A stretch of 18,493 nt of DNA from an uncultured Clostridium sp. (GCA_905212085.1 CAJMDF010000038.1:1-18493); one strand, 5' to 3'; positions 6,754-14,691 are shown, numbered from the stretch's first letter. The notes: generated from the letters alone by a model not told the origin. Made by a program: numbers and translations.

Positions 6754-7236
6754 ATGTTTATCAAACCTGATTATAATCTTAAAAATATTTATGAAATTGA
6801 TTTGGCAGAATTAAAAAATCAGGGGATAAATGCTTTATTATTTGATTTAGACAGTACAATTATGGGCTCTAAGACAGGTTGTTATACTAAAGAAACTTTA
6901 GAATGGCTTGAAAAAGTTAAAAAAGATTTTTTTGTTGGAGTTGTATCAAATAATAATAATCCGGATTATATTTCAAAAGTTTCTGCTTGTTCTGATTTTC
7001 CTGTAGTATTTCAGGCTCACAAGCCAGATGTGAAAGTTGCTAAAAAGTTTATGCAGGAACATCAAATATCGCCGGAAACTACTTGTTTTGTTGGAGATAG
7101 ACCTTTGACAGATGTATTGTGCGGCAAAAGGTTAGGATGTAGCAAGACAATTTTAGTTGATTCGATAACTGCTGATATTGAAAAACCGATTGTAAGATTT
7201 GCTAGAAAATTGGAAAGAGTTTTTATAAAAAAATAA
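6754..7236 (+). CDS. yqeG: YqeG-family HAD-IIIA phosphatase
   Basis: A 160-residue HAD hydrolase of the YqeG type. The family includes bacterial proteins of unclear role and the plant/cyanobacterial phosphatidylglycerophosphate phosphatase. Motif I is DLDST (Asp31, Asp33), with Ser replacing the usual Asn. Motif II is SNN (65-67), the conserved Lys is in AHKP (Lys90), and motif III is VGDRPLTDVLCGKRLG (Asp115, Asp120). The N-terminal KPDYNLKNIYEID stretch is also typical. The length is slightly below the usual 170 or so. It has a clear Shine-Dalgarno (GAAAGAGGAAAG) and sits 19 bases after the U32 gene, so the two probably form one transcript. Phosphatidylglycerol synthesis is a plausible role, unproven here. 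Confidence 0.87.
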   Translation: MFIKPDYNLKNIYEIDLAELKNQGINALLFDLDSTIMGSKTGCYTKETLEWLEKVKKDFFVGVVSNNNNPDYISKVSACSDFPVVFQAHKPDVKVAKKFMQEHQISPETTCFVGDRPLTDVLCGKRLGCSKTILVDSITADIEKPIVRFARKLERVFIKK

Positions 7237-7307
7237 TTATTATAACGAATTCTTAATATTTTGCCTTGAATTTTTTATTATAATACAATTACTAGTACGT
7301 TGGGATG

Positions 7308-7336
7308 TTGAATAATGCTAATTTTTAAAATATAAG
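7308..7336 (+). promoter_or_regulatory. Promoter upstream of the PHP gene
   Basis: TTGAAT (7308-7313) and TATAAG (7331-7336) are separated by 17 bases, with a start expected near 7343 and so a leader of about 42 bases before the ATG at 7385. An out-of-frame ATG lies almost at the predicted start (7342). A second TATAAT-like box lies further upstream (about 7279-7284) without a good -35. Confidence 0.5.
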
Positions 7337-7384
7337 TATAAATGTATTCGTTTTCAAAAAAAAGAAGTCTCTATAGGTGTAAAA

Positions 7385-8716
7385 ATGAAAGTTTCATCAG
7401 TTCAAAATGTACATGGACATCATGTTTATTCTCCAAATATTGGAGGTGCTGCTCAAAAAAAATCAAGAGTTTCTCCTGCAGGAATCATGTTGGGGACATT
7501 AGTTTCAGCAGTAGCAATTTATAAAATCGCAAAACCGGCTCCTCGAGTGTGTAGTGAATATGTAAAGAGTTTGGCTGCAGGGGTGTCTGAAATTACAGGA
7601 AAAAAAATAAATCCTCTTGCACTTTCAAATGTCATGAATAAAGAGGAATTTATAAAAGAGATTTTAAATTTAAGAAAAATAAATTATACATATACTCCTG
7701 AAAATATTAAAAATTTTGGTTTTCAAGCAGATTTTCATATGCATACCAATAATTCTGACGGGAAAATTACCGTAAAAAATTTATTAAATGAAATTGCAGA
7801 ATATTCAAATAATCTATTTAAAAGAACTGGTCAAAAATTTATTTTTTCTATAACGGATCATGATTCTGTCAAAGGTGTTAAAGAAGCTCTTGTGATTATG
7901 GCAGAAAATCCTGAGAAATTTAAAAATGTTAAATTTATTCCAGGTGTTGAATTAAGTTTTTCTCACAAAGTATCAAAAGGTAATAATCCTTGTGAAATTT
8001 CTGAGGTTTTAGCCTATGGGATAAATCCTTTTAAATTTGATAAATATTGTGAAAGTTTACAAAAAAGAAGAAATAACACTATTGATAATATGCTTTCTGA
8101 AATAAGTAAAGCTATTCCGTTAACAAATTTTAATAAAGAAGAATTGTTAAAAACATATAATCTTAATCCTGATTGTTTAATGATGAATTCTCATTGGCCT
8201 GTAAATCATTATGCCCAGACTAAACATGCTATTACAATCCAAGCATCAAGAAAAGGTTTAGATCCTAATAAATTATATGAAGATGTAATGAAAAATATTG
8301 ATGTAAAAAATAGGAATATGTGGTACTTGAAAAATAATAATTTTTTAGATAATGATATAAATGAAACAGATATAATTTCTAATGTCAGGAAGAAATATGA
8401 ACCGCACTTTGTGAAGAATAAATTAGTTTTATCCAATGAAAGCGCTTTTGAGGATATAATTAATGCACTTAAAGGAGATAATAATATTGTATTATCCTTT
8501 TCACATCCATATTTTACTGCTATGAAATTTTATCATCCGAATAAAGTCTTGAGTAGTTTTATTTATAAATCAGATGGACTTATTCAAATATCAGAAGCTT
8601 ATCATCAAGCATATCCAAAAGATGTAAGTGTAGATAGGGTTAATGAAACAAATAATTATTTGAAAAACCTTATAAAAATAGGTGGTTCGGATAATCATAA
8701 ATCAACATATATATAG
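7385..8716 (+). CDS. PHP-domain phosphoesterase with N-terminal leader and membrane segment
   Basis: A 443-residue protein. The start is chosen for AGGTG about five bases upstream. Residues 1-7 (MKVSSVQ) match the leader shared by other genes here; residues 20-21 are Gly-Gly. A hydrophobic stretch at about 32-48 (AGIMLGTLVSAVAIYKI) may anchor the protein. The PHP metal site is visible: FHMHTNNSDG (His118, His120, Asp125), ITDHD (Asp158, His159), PGVELS (Glu189), SFSHP (His374) and GGSDNH (Asp436, His438). PHP enzymes are two- or three-metal phosphoesterases acting on small phosphates or nucleic-acid ends. The protein ends just after the last metal motif, and a long helical insert (about 225-360) separates the early and late motifs. 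The substrate is unknown. The next gene follows after 13 bases. Confidence 0.82.
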   Translation: MKVSSVQNVHGHHVYSPNIGGAAQKKSRVSPAGIMLGTLVSAVAIYKIAKPAPRVCSEYVKSLAAGVSEITGKKINPLALSNVMNKEEFIKEILNLRKINYTYTPENIKNFGFQADFHMHTNNSDGKITVKNLLNEIAEYSNNLFKRTGQKFIFSITDHDSVKGVKEALVIMAENPEKFKNVKFIPGVELSFSHKVSKGNNPCEISEVLAYGINPFKFDKYCESLQKRRNNTIDNMLSEISKAIPLTNFNKEELLKTYNLNPDCLMMNSHWPVNHYAQTKHAITIQASRKGLDPNKLYEDVMKNIDVKNRNMWYLKNNNFLDNDINETDIISNVRKKYEPHFVKNKLVLSNESAFEDIINALKGDNNIVLSFSHPYFTAMKFYHPNKVLSSFIYKSDGLIQISEAYHQAYPKDVSVDRVNETNNYLKNLIKIGGSDNHKSTYI

Positions 8717-8729
8717 TGGGGTAAGGTAT

Positions 8730-9848
8730 ATGAGGATAAACAGAGTTAATCAAATTTCGGGGGGGGGGCAATTTCAAGGCATTACACAAAGAGTTCCGCA
8801 AATTGCAATTAACACAACTCAAGATTTATATAATCAATATCAATATTTTAGATATGCCAGATTTTATGAAGCTTTAGATGATAAAATTTATCCTCAAAAT
8901 AAGTTTATAAGAAAAGATAATTTTTCTTTTTTGGAGAGAATTCCCCAATATTTAAAAAAGGTTTTTGTAGAGGGTTATAAAGCTCTTACTAATTTCCCAG
9001 ATATTTCAAAGGTATCTGATAAGATTAATAATGAATTTGTAGGAAAGGCTTTGGCTGCCCAAAATTTCGATGTAAAAGTTTTGATGGCAGGTTATGATCC
9101 TGTATGTTCAATAGGTTTAAAACATGCTTTGCCAAGTAGTGATATTGATAAAGCATATATTATTTTAGGAAGAAAACAAAACAGTTACAGACCTGATGAT
9201 GACTTAATAGCTGATTATAAAGGTACCTTGTGGAATACTGTTGATCAAAGAATTTTAAGTTTGAATAATGAGAATACTTTTCCGGAGGTATATACATTAG
9301 ATAAGATGTTTCATACACTAGATGTCTTGGATTCTTTAACGAATAAAATGGGGTTGGATAAAGATATTGAATATTTTAAACAAAAACGTTTATTTGATAT
9401 AAATCCTGTAACAGCAGCTGAATTTAATATTAAATTTGCACATATGAATGATCAATCTGAAATATCAAAAGTTTACGCAAAGAATTTTGCTTATTTTATA
9501 GAGTCTGTAAGAGATGGTAAAATCGCTTATACTGTAGATAATGATATTATAAATGTAATCCATGAGAGATTAAACAAATCTCCTTTTGCTTGGATGTCTA
9601 ATGTTACTCAAATGGGGGCTCATGAAAGACAGATTAATACAGGCATGAAGGATATTAAACAAAAACTTAGAGCTAGAGAACATTTGGTTGATGAATTTAA
9701 TATGTGGAATGAAGATACCCAATTTGATTTTGTTTCAGATTTAGTAAGATCTGTATCAAAAGATCAAGGGTTAAAATTTGATAAATATTTCAGAAATGAT
9801 GATGATATTGCAGAAAGATTTGACAGATTAAATATTCAGCTTGTCTAA
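8730..9848 (+). CDS. Orphan 372-residue protein with leader motif and poly-G tract; possible nucleotidyltransferase fold
   Basis: I do not recognise a family with confidence. The start at 8730 is preferred over an earlier in-frame codon inside the PHP gene because GGGGTAAGG lies just upstream and because it begins MRINRVNQ, matching neighbouring leaders. Codons 11-13 are encoded inside a run of ten G residues (8759-8768), giving GGG, followed at once by QFQG. The only catalytic-looking segment is residues 117-146: LMAGYDPVCSIGLKHALPSSDID, then strand-like KAYIIL. It resembles the G-S-x-x-x-G to S-D-x-D signature of polymerase-beta-type nucleotidyltransferases, with Asp138 and Asp140 as the metal pair. 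The downstream part is helical and charged. It is probably cotranscribed with the PHP gene. Its stop overlaps the convergent metal-exporter stop. Confidence 0.7.
   Translation: MRINRVNQISGGGQFQGITQRVPQIAINTTQDLYNQYQYFRYARFYEALDDKIYPQNKFIRKDNFSFLERIPQYLKKVFVEGYKALTNFPDISKVSDKINNEFVGKALAAQNFDVKVLMAGYDPVCSIGLKHALPSSDIDKAYIILGRKQNSYRPDDDLIADYKGTLWNTVDQRILSLNNENTFPEVYTLDKMFHTLDVLDSLTNKMGLDKDIEYFKQKRLFDINPVTAAEFNIKFAHMNDQSEISKVYAKNFAYFIESVRDGKIAYTVDNDIINVIHERLNKSPFAWMSNVTQMGAHERQINTGMKDIKQKLRAREHLVDEFNMWNEDTQFDFVSDLVRSVSKDQGLKFDKYFRNDDDIAERFDRLNIQLV
8759..8768 (+). repeat. Homopolymeric G10 tract inside a 5' coding region
   Basis: Ten consecutive G residues at codons 10-13 of the orphan gene, in a strongly AT-rich region where long G-runs are rare. 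One-base slippage would shift the frame within the first 14 codons. This is the classic position of phase-variation tracts, though run-length error in sequencing is an alternative. Confidence 0.85.
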
Positions 9849-10795
9849 ATCAGTTGAATAAGTAATCCGGATAAAATACTTATAGCCAATAATATTCCGA
9901 CAATTTTCATTGCATCTTTTATATTATCGTTGTGTCTGAATAATACTAAAATTCCAAGTCCTGCATTTGATAATAAACCTGACATTACAGCTCCAAAACT
10001 TATTGAGCCTTTTATTAGTAACATTGTCAATGCAATTGATACTGCACAATTGGGGATTAATCCTATTATTGCCGTAATTACAGGTTCTAAGAATTTAACT
10101 TTGCCAAGAAGTACGTGTAATATTGCATGTTCTGAATATATTTCTATAATAAAGTTTAGAATAATTGTTATAATTAAAATGAAGATAAAAATATTGAAAG
10201 TATGTTTTAGCGGGTGATAAATTAATTCTCTTTTTCTTCTTTGGGAAACGCTATGATGACAGCAACCTTCTTCTTCTTTTTCGTCATTATCTGCTTCTTG
10301 TATTATTGGAATATATTTATTATCTTTTAAGATAAAATCAATTAAGTAACCTGCGATTATTGCAATAACAATTTTTATTCCTATTATTGGTAAAACAAAG
10401 TGCATATGTGTAGGATTTGCTAATAAAATAGGAATAGCTTCATCAGATGTTGCTAAATAAATCGCAATTAGTGTTCCTTTGGTAATAAATTTCCTAATGT
10501 ATAAAGTGCTTGCTATTACAGAAAATCCGCATTGGGGAATAATTGCTGCCATGCTCCCGATTAAAGGAGCTGCTTTTTCTGATTTTTTCATAAATGAATT
10601 GATTTTATCAGCATAAAAATATTCGATTAATTCAATTACAAAAAATACTATAAATAAAAGCGGTAAGATATGGAAACTGTCGATGATTGCATCAGTCAAC
10701 CAATCAGGCATTCCAAAGCTTTCTATAATACTGTCAAATCCTGAAAATAGGTTTTCATTTAAGTTGTTTATTTTATTAAGAATTTCGATTAGCAT
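9845..10795 (-). CDS. Putative 10-TM heavy-metal exporter (ArsP_2-like)
   Basis: A 316-residue integral membrane protein resembling the family annotated as putative manganese transporter or 10TM heavy-metal exporter. It has two homologous halves, each with a membrane-embedded Pro-x-Cys motif: IIPQCGFSVIAS (Pro87, Cys89) and LIPNCAVSIALT (Pro248, Cys250). Between them lies a hydrophilic loop rich in acids with EEEGCCHH (175-181), a likely metal-binding site. Hydrophobic runs occur at about 44-60, 76-95, 107-126, 133-155, 200-220, 238-260, 268-288 and 297-316. It starts 26 bases after the TolC-like gene with no clear Shine-Dalgarno, so it is probably cotranscribed and translated by re-initiation. 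Its stop overlaps the stop of the opposing orphan gene. The metal could be Mn, As or another thiophilic ion. Confidence 0.8.
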   Translation of the reverse strand: MLIEILNKINNLNENLFSGFDSIIESFGMPDWLTDAIIDSFHILPLLFIVFFVIELIEYFYADKINSFMKKSEKAAPLIGSMAAIIPQCGFSVIASTLYIRKFITKGTLIAIYLATSDEAIPILLANPTHMHFVLPIIGIKIVIAIIAGYLIDFILKDNKYIPIIQEADNDEKEEEGCCHHSVSQRRKRELIYHPLKHTFNIFIFILIITIILNFIIEIYSEHAILHVLLGKVKFLEPVITAIIGLIPNCAVSIALTMLLIKGSISFGAVMSGLLSNAGLGILVLFRHNDNIKDAMKIVGILLAISILSGLLIQLI

Positions 10796-10821
10796 ATTTT
10801 TATCATAATATAAACAAGGAA

Positions 10822-12318
10822 TTATAGCTCTTGTCTAACCTTTCTTTTTTTATCTTTTTGAATTTCTTTTTCATCACAACCAAGTACTTTATTTAAATGT
10901 TCAATTAATTCTGCAAAATGGTATTTCATAGCGTGCTCTGATTTGTGGTGAATATCTACAATGTGGTAATGCATTGCCATTTCAACTTGGATTAATGCCA
11001 TATTGTAGTTGTATAAACTGTCAATGTATTCAGTGACAGCCATTAAATAGTCTTTTCTTGCATTTTGTAGTGCTACGTAATCTAATTCATTTGTTTTGTA
11101 TTTGCTTTCAATAATTCTTAGATTTTCAAGTGCTTGAGTCGCTTCCAGCTTTGCTGTAGGTATTTGATTTTCACTTTTTTCAACGTTATTAAAAGCTCGT
11201 TTTACTTCAAAATATAAATCTTTTTTGAAAAGAACAATTTCATTATCAGCGATGTTTATTTGAGCGTCAGCACCTTTTATGCTGTGTTTTAATTCCATAA
11301 GATTTACAGTGGAATTAAGGTTTACTCCGACTTGAAAGCTGTTATTTGTGGTTTGCGTAGAATTATTAAATCCGTAGCCTGCATTTGCTGTTAAATCAGG
11401 GAAATATGCTCTTTTTATGTATAAAAGAGATTGCTCCATAGCTTGTTTTGTTGCGACTAATACATTCAAATCGGGACTGTTATCGTAAGCAATTTGGACT
11501 GCATTTTCTAAAGGAAATGCAAATTTTTGCGGAATGAATTCTTCTGTTTTTACATTTTTTTCTTCATAAGAAAAATCATTATTGTATGTAAATGTTTTTG
11601 TATTATTAATTGTGTAATCAGGTTGATTTTCAAGGTACATTGAATTGTTTAAATCAACTCTTGCATTATTATAATTATTTTTTGCTTCTAATAATTTTAC
11701 TTTTGCTTCACTTAAGTTTAATTCTGCAGTTGAAAGGTCAGGTTTTTTCTTCGCTATTTTTACAAAGTTTTCGTTAATTTTTACATTATCTTGAGCAATT
11801 TGTAAATATGCTTTAGCCCTTAGCAGATTATAATATTTTGCTTTAACATCAAATAAGGTAGAACATAAACTGTCCATGAATTCATATTCTGCACCGATTT
11901 TATAAAATTCTTCCATTTTAATATATGCAGTTGTTTTACCAAAATTCCAAATTAATTTATTTACAGTTACTCCAACTGTCGGGAGCTCTCGATAGTGCGA
12001 ATTGTAATAAATATTATCTGAATTATTTTCATTATAAAATCCTGCACCTGCACTAATAACCGGGAAATATTGCGATTTGGCTATTCCTAAATTGCTTTTT
12101 GCAATATCTAAGTCATATTTTTTTCTTCTAATTTTTGGACTGTTTTTAAAAGCTGTTGCAACACAGTCTAAAACAGATAATGAAATCCCGTCTTTAATTT
12201 CTATGGGATTAAATAATTCATCATCGTCAACTTCTTCTATTGCAAATGTACTTGGAATTCCTGCCAGTAAAAAAATGAAAATTAATAATACTTGGCAGAC
12301 TATTTTTTTGATGCCCAT
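10822..12318 (-). CDS. TolC-family outer-membrane channel with His-rich C-terminal tail
   Basis: A 498-residue outer-membrane efflux protein. Residues 1-26 are a signal peptide (MGIKKIVCQVLLIFIFLLAG, then IPSTFA) with likely cleavage before Ile27. Two internally related halves follow, each opening with an amphipathic coiled-coil pattern: LDCVATAFKNSPKIRRKKYD near 50, and LENAVQIAYDNSPDLNVLVA near 275. Beta segments with aromatic residues lie between, as in TolC, CusC and related proteins. The helices end in KTNELDYVALQNARKDYLMA. An extra C-terminal tail (about 448-474) holds seven His in 25 residues (HYHIVDIHHK, then EHAMKYHF), unusual for the family and suggestive of metal binding. No HlyD-type adaptor or RND pump is present; the metal exporter follows after 26 bases. 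The message appears leaderless. Confidence 0.88.
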   Translation of the reverse strand: MGIKKIVCQVLLIFIFLLAGIPSTFAIEEVDDDELFNPIEIKDGISLSVLDCVATAFKNSPKIRRKKYDLDIAKSNLGIAKSQYFPVISAGAGFYNENNSDNIYYNSHYRELPTVGVTVNKLIWNFGKTTAYIKMEEFYKIGAEYEFMDSLCSTLFDVKAKYYNLLRAKAYLQIAQDNVKINENFVKIAKKKPDLSTAELNLSEAKVKLLEAKNNYNNARVDLNNSMYLENQPDYTINNTKTFTYNNDFSYEEKNVKTEEFIPQKFAFPLENAVQIAYDNSPDLNVLVATKQAMEQSLLYIKRAYFPDLTANAGYGFNNSTQTTNNSFQVGVNLNSTVNLMELKHSIKGADAQINIADNEIVLFKKDLYFEVKRAFNNVEKSENQIPTAKLEATQALENLRIIESKYKTNELDYVALQNARKDYLMAVTEYIDSLYNYNMALIQVEMAMHYHIVDIHHKSEHAMKYHFAELIEHLNKVLGCDEKEIQKDKKRKVRQEL

Positions 12319-12324
12319 AATTTA

Positions 12325-12349
12325 ATTATACAACATGTGTCAAGTGTTT
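12325..12349 (-). promoter_or_regulatory. Leaderless promoter of the TolC/metal-exporter operon with overlapping palindrome
   Basis: On the minus strand TATAAT (12330-12325) lies exactly six bases before the ATG at 12318, so the predicted start is the first base of the ORF. No good -35 occurs at 16-18 bases. Instead the imperfect palindrome AACATGTGTCAAGTGTT (12333-12349, plus strand; six of eight half-site positions match) sits directly upstream of the -10. Absence of a -35 together with a palindrome suggests a regulated promoter, possibly metal-responsive. Confidence 0.5.
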
Positions 12350-12382
12350 ATTTTTTATAGTTGTTAAAAATATTTTAAGTGT

Positions 12383-12396
12383 TTGATAACTATCAA
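12383..12396. promoter_or_regulatory. FNR/CRP-type palindrome TTGAT-AACT-ATCAA
   Basis: The sequence at 12383-12396 matches the FNR consensus TTGAT-N4-ATCAA at every fixed position. It lies between the divergent TolC-like and GH15-like genes. Its centre is 71.5 bases upstream of the predicted TolC-operon start, an allowed class I activation position. Whether this organism has a cognate CRP/FNR regulator cannot be seen here. Confidence 0.5.
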
Positions 12397-12472
12397 TCTG
12401 ATAAATGATTTGTAAAAAAATTTTAAGACAAAAAAGCTTATATACATAAATTGCATATATTTGTATTACTAT

Positions 12473-12505
12473 AAAAAAAAAGGGATATATAGAGGATATC
12501 CTTTT
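12473..12505 (-). terminator. Hairpin with T9 tract on the minus strand in the GH15-like 5' region
   Basis: Arms 12478-12488 and 12496-12505 pair over ten positions with one bulged G and a 7-base loop. On the minus strand the hairpin runs into nine T residues (12473-12481). It could stop antisense transcription from the GH15-like gene before it reaches the TolC promoter. On the plus strand it would be a stem-loop in the leader of the GH15-like mRNA. The rest of the 254-base intergenic region is AT-rich with no further clear feature. Confidence 0.4.
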
Positions 12506-12572
12506 GGGGTTAAAATATTTAAAAACAGACTTTTATGTGTCTAAATATGCATAAATGTGAAAGGGGTAATGT

Positions 12573-14618
12573 ATGCAAATATCTGCAGTTCAGACTTATT
12601 TTACTAATAATATCAAATTTAAAAATTATCAAAACAGCAATAATTTTTCAGAGAAATTAAACCAAAATACTTTACCTCAAATAAATTCCCTATCGAATGT
12701 TTATTATCCGACTTTTGGCGGAAATATAAAATTGAAAACTGCGAAAAAAGCTTTTGAAAAATTATCCAGAAATATTGAGAATAATACAAAACTTACTAAC
12801 AAAGATGAAAAATGGGTGAGTAAATTAGCAAAATTGTTTGGAGTTGATTCATTTACTGTTAACAATCCGGATAATCCGACACAATTAATTACAATTAATA
12901 GTAAATTGTCAATTGACAAAATAAATCAAGGTAATAATATGGAGGCATTAAAAAATGCCTTGAAAGTCATGATTGCAGCAACTGAATATAAACCTAATAA
13001 AATAAAGTTAGGCAAAGTTACCTACCATGTTCATAATAAAAAAATTGCAGGTTTATTGCAAGAAAAATATGATGCAGACAGTTTAGCAAAATTGCAAAAA
13101 TATTTAGATGCTCATCGTATTTTTGATATGAGTGATGACAGTAATTTTGGAATAGTTTTAGATAAAGACAGAGGAATTCCAAAAATATGCGGAGCTAATG
13201 AAAATTGGGATATGAGTGCAAGGTCTTGGATTACAGATATTATGAGAATAGGTGGAATGCAAAAAAAAGAAAGACCTGAGACTTGGACTAGGGCTTTGAA
13301 TACTATTGGTGAATATTATGGAAAACAAAAAGATAATTTTGCAAAATTAATAGCTTCCCCTGAAAGTTATAGGGAAGGAAATGCTTTACAAGGCATTCCT
13401 CATATATTTCTGCCTAAAACTTTAGAACCGGATTCAAATTGGTTTAATAATAAAAGACTTGAATCTCACGGATTGGCTTTAAAAGAACTTTGTAACGGGA
13501 TTGTAGACGGGCTTGGTAAAGGTAAAAAATATGGCTATCAAACATCTGATTCTATCCCTCAAAATGTTATAGAATCTATAGATAATTTAAGTAAATTTTT
13601 TAAAGCTATAGATTATCCTACAGCTCCTTCTGCTGGTAATTGGGAAGAAATTCCTCTAAAAGGCGGTCTAACATCTGATACGGAAGCTATTAGAAGCGGA
13701 TTCGCAGCATTTAAAAATTTGATGTATTCTCCTAAATATTCAAATAATGTTGAAATGCAAAAAGTAAGAAATAGATTTAACTCTTTAAATCCATTAAAAC
13801 AAGATGAAATTAATCAGTTAATAGAAGACGGAGCAAAAAGAGTTCGAAAAACATATTTGGAAGAAGCTCCGGGAATAAGACCTCATGATTCTTCACTTAT
13901 TTTTGTAACGACATCAGATATAAAATTAGCTGATAATGTAATTGATGATGTAAAAAAACATATGGAAATATTAGAGTCAGTTGAAAAAAATCTTGTAAGA
14001 AAAAATGGTGTTATTCGTTATGCTCCTTTCAAATTTAGCTTAAGTAATGGAGAGTTTGGTAATTCTCCTGACAGTTATTTGAATTTAAATTATTTCAATG
14101 CAATTGATAATAATAGAAAATTAAATTTGGATTGGAAAGAGATTTTAGATAAATTTGCATCTAAAGATTGTTCTGAACCTGATATGTTTTTTGCCAGAGC
14201 AAAATTATCAACTCCAAATAAGGAAGCCCAGTGGTTTATGGTATCAGATATGTCTGTAGGATATGGAAAACAAATTGAAAAACTTATAAAACTTGCAAAA
14301 AGTGAAAAAAGACAATTTACGAAAGAGGAAAAACAGCTTATAAAATTTTTACAAGCTAAGCAATCTGAGTACCTAAACCGAGCTCTTGCAAGAATTAGTG
14401 ATGAAAATCCAAAAGCCATAAATCAAATAAAAGCTAATGGCTTAGATATGCCAAGTGTAACTGTAAGTGAGGCTTTGCAGTATGTATCAGATGTAAATGG
14501 TAAAACAAAAATGATTCAAGGAACAAATGCTCCTTTAGCCTGGGCAGTATCATCATTATATAATGCAGTACAAGAAGAAAAATTAATAATCAAATCATTA
14601 AATGCTTTAAATAATTAA
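12573..14618 (+). CDS. GH15-like (glucoamylase / phosphorylase-kinase-alpha-like) protein with N-terminal leader
   Basis: A 681-residue protein with AAAGGGG seven bases upstream of its ATG. Residues 1-7 (MQISAVQ) and PTFGGNIK (46-53) are the shared leader. The body reads as a divergent six-hairpin glycosidase of the GH15 type: SARSWITDIMRIGG (215-228), GIPHIFLPKTLEPDSNWFNN (274-293) then KRLESHGLALKELC, DYPTAPSAGNWEEIPLKGGL (347-366) then TSDTEAI, HDSSLIFVT (438-446), GVIRYAPF (479-486) and APLAWAVSSLYNA (653-665). The NWEE segment (Glu358/Glu359) is where GH15 places a catalytic Glu. No signal peptide is visible, so it probably acts on internal alpha-glucan, or is a non-catalytic regulator as in phosphorylase kinase alpha. 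I rate the fold as likely and the activity as uncertain. It heads a three-gene block. Confidence 0.68.
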   Translation: MQISAVQTYFTNNIKFKNYQNSNNFSEKLNQNTLPQINSLSNVYYPTFGGNIKLKTAKKAFEKLSRNIENNTKLTNKDEKWVSKLAKLFGVDSFTVNNPDNPTQLITINSKLSIDKINQGNNMEALKNALKVMIAATEYKPNKIKLGKVTYHVHNKKIAGLLQEKYDADSLAKLQKYLDAHRIFDMSDDSNFGIVLDKDRGIPKICGANENWDMSARSWITDIMRIGGMQKKERPETWTRALNTIGEYYGKQKDNFAKLIASPESYREGNALQGIPHIFLPKTLEPDSNWFNNKRLESHGLALKELCNGIVDGLGKGKKYGYQTSDSIPQNVIESIDNLSKFFKAIDYPTAPSAGNWEEIPLKGGLTSDTEAIRSGFAAFKNLMYSPKYSNNVEMQKVRNRFNSLNPLKQDEINQLIEDGAKRVRKTYLEEAPGIRPHDSSLIFVTTSDIKLADNVIDDVKKHMEILESVEKNLVRKNGVIRYAPFKFSLSNGEFGNSPDSYLNLNYFNAIDNNRKLNLDWKEILDKFASKDCSEPDMFFARAKLSTPNKEAQWFMVSDMSVGYGKQIEKLIKLAKSEKRQFTKEEKQLIKFLQAKQSEYLNRALARISDENPKAINQIKANGLDMPSVTVSEALQYVSDVNGKTKMIQGTNAPLAWAVSSLYNAVQEEKLIIKSLNALNN

Positions 14619-14642
14619 TATGGTAGAATGCTATTAATTTTT
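14613..14642 (+). terminator. Weak AT-rich hairpin after the GH15-like gene
   Basis: AATTAATA (14613-14620) pairs with TATTAATT (14632-14639) over eight A-T pairs with an 11-base loop, followed by a few T residues. It overlaps the stop codon. It might attenuate read-through into the methyltransferase gene, but the stem is weak. Confidence 0.3.
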
Positions 14643-14691
14643 AAAAAAATATGATTTTCGCAAAAATTATTTTTTCAGGTTTTATATATTT

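Noticed and set aside
7342..7524. 60-codon ORF overlapping the start of the PHP gene in another frame
   Set aside because: Its ATG sits at a predicted transcription start, but the product is Ser/Lys/Cys-rich low-complexity and is a frame shadow of the PHP N-terminus.
8682..8729. Earlier in-frame start for the orphan gene, inside the PHP gene
   Set aside because: The ATG at 8730 has a ribosome site and restores the shared leader opening; the upstream residues look like shadow of the PHP end.
12338..12343. Perfect TTGACA on the minus strand before the TolC-like gene
   Set aside because: Only seven bases separate it from TATAAT, so it cannot be the matching -35; it is better read as part of the palindrome.
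14090..14419. 109-codon minus-strand ORF inside the GH15-like gene
   Set aside because: Antisense shadow with no ribosome site and Phe/Ser-rich composition typical of reverse reading of Lys/Glu-rich coding DNA.
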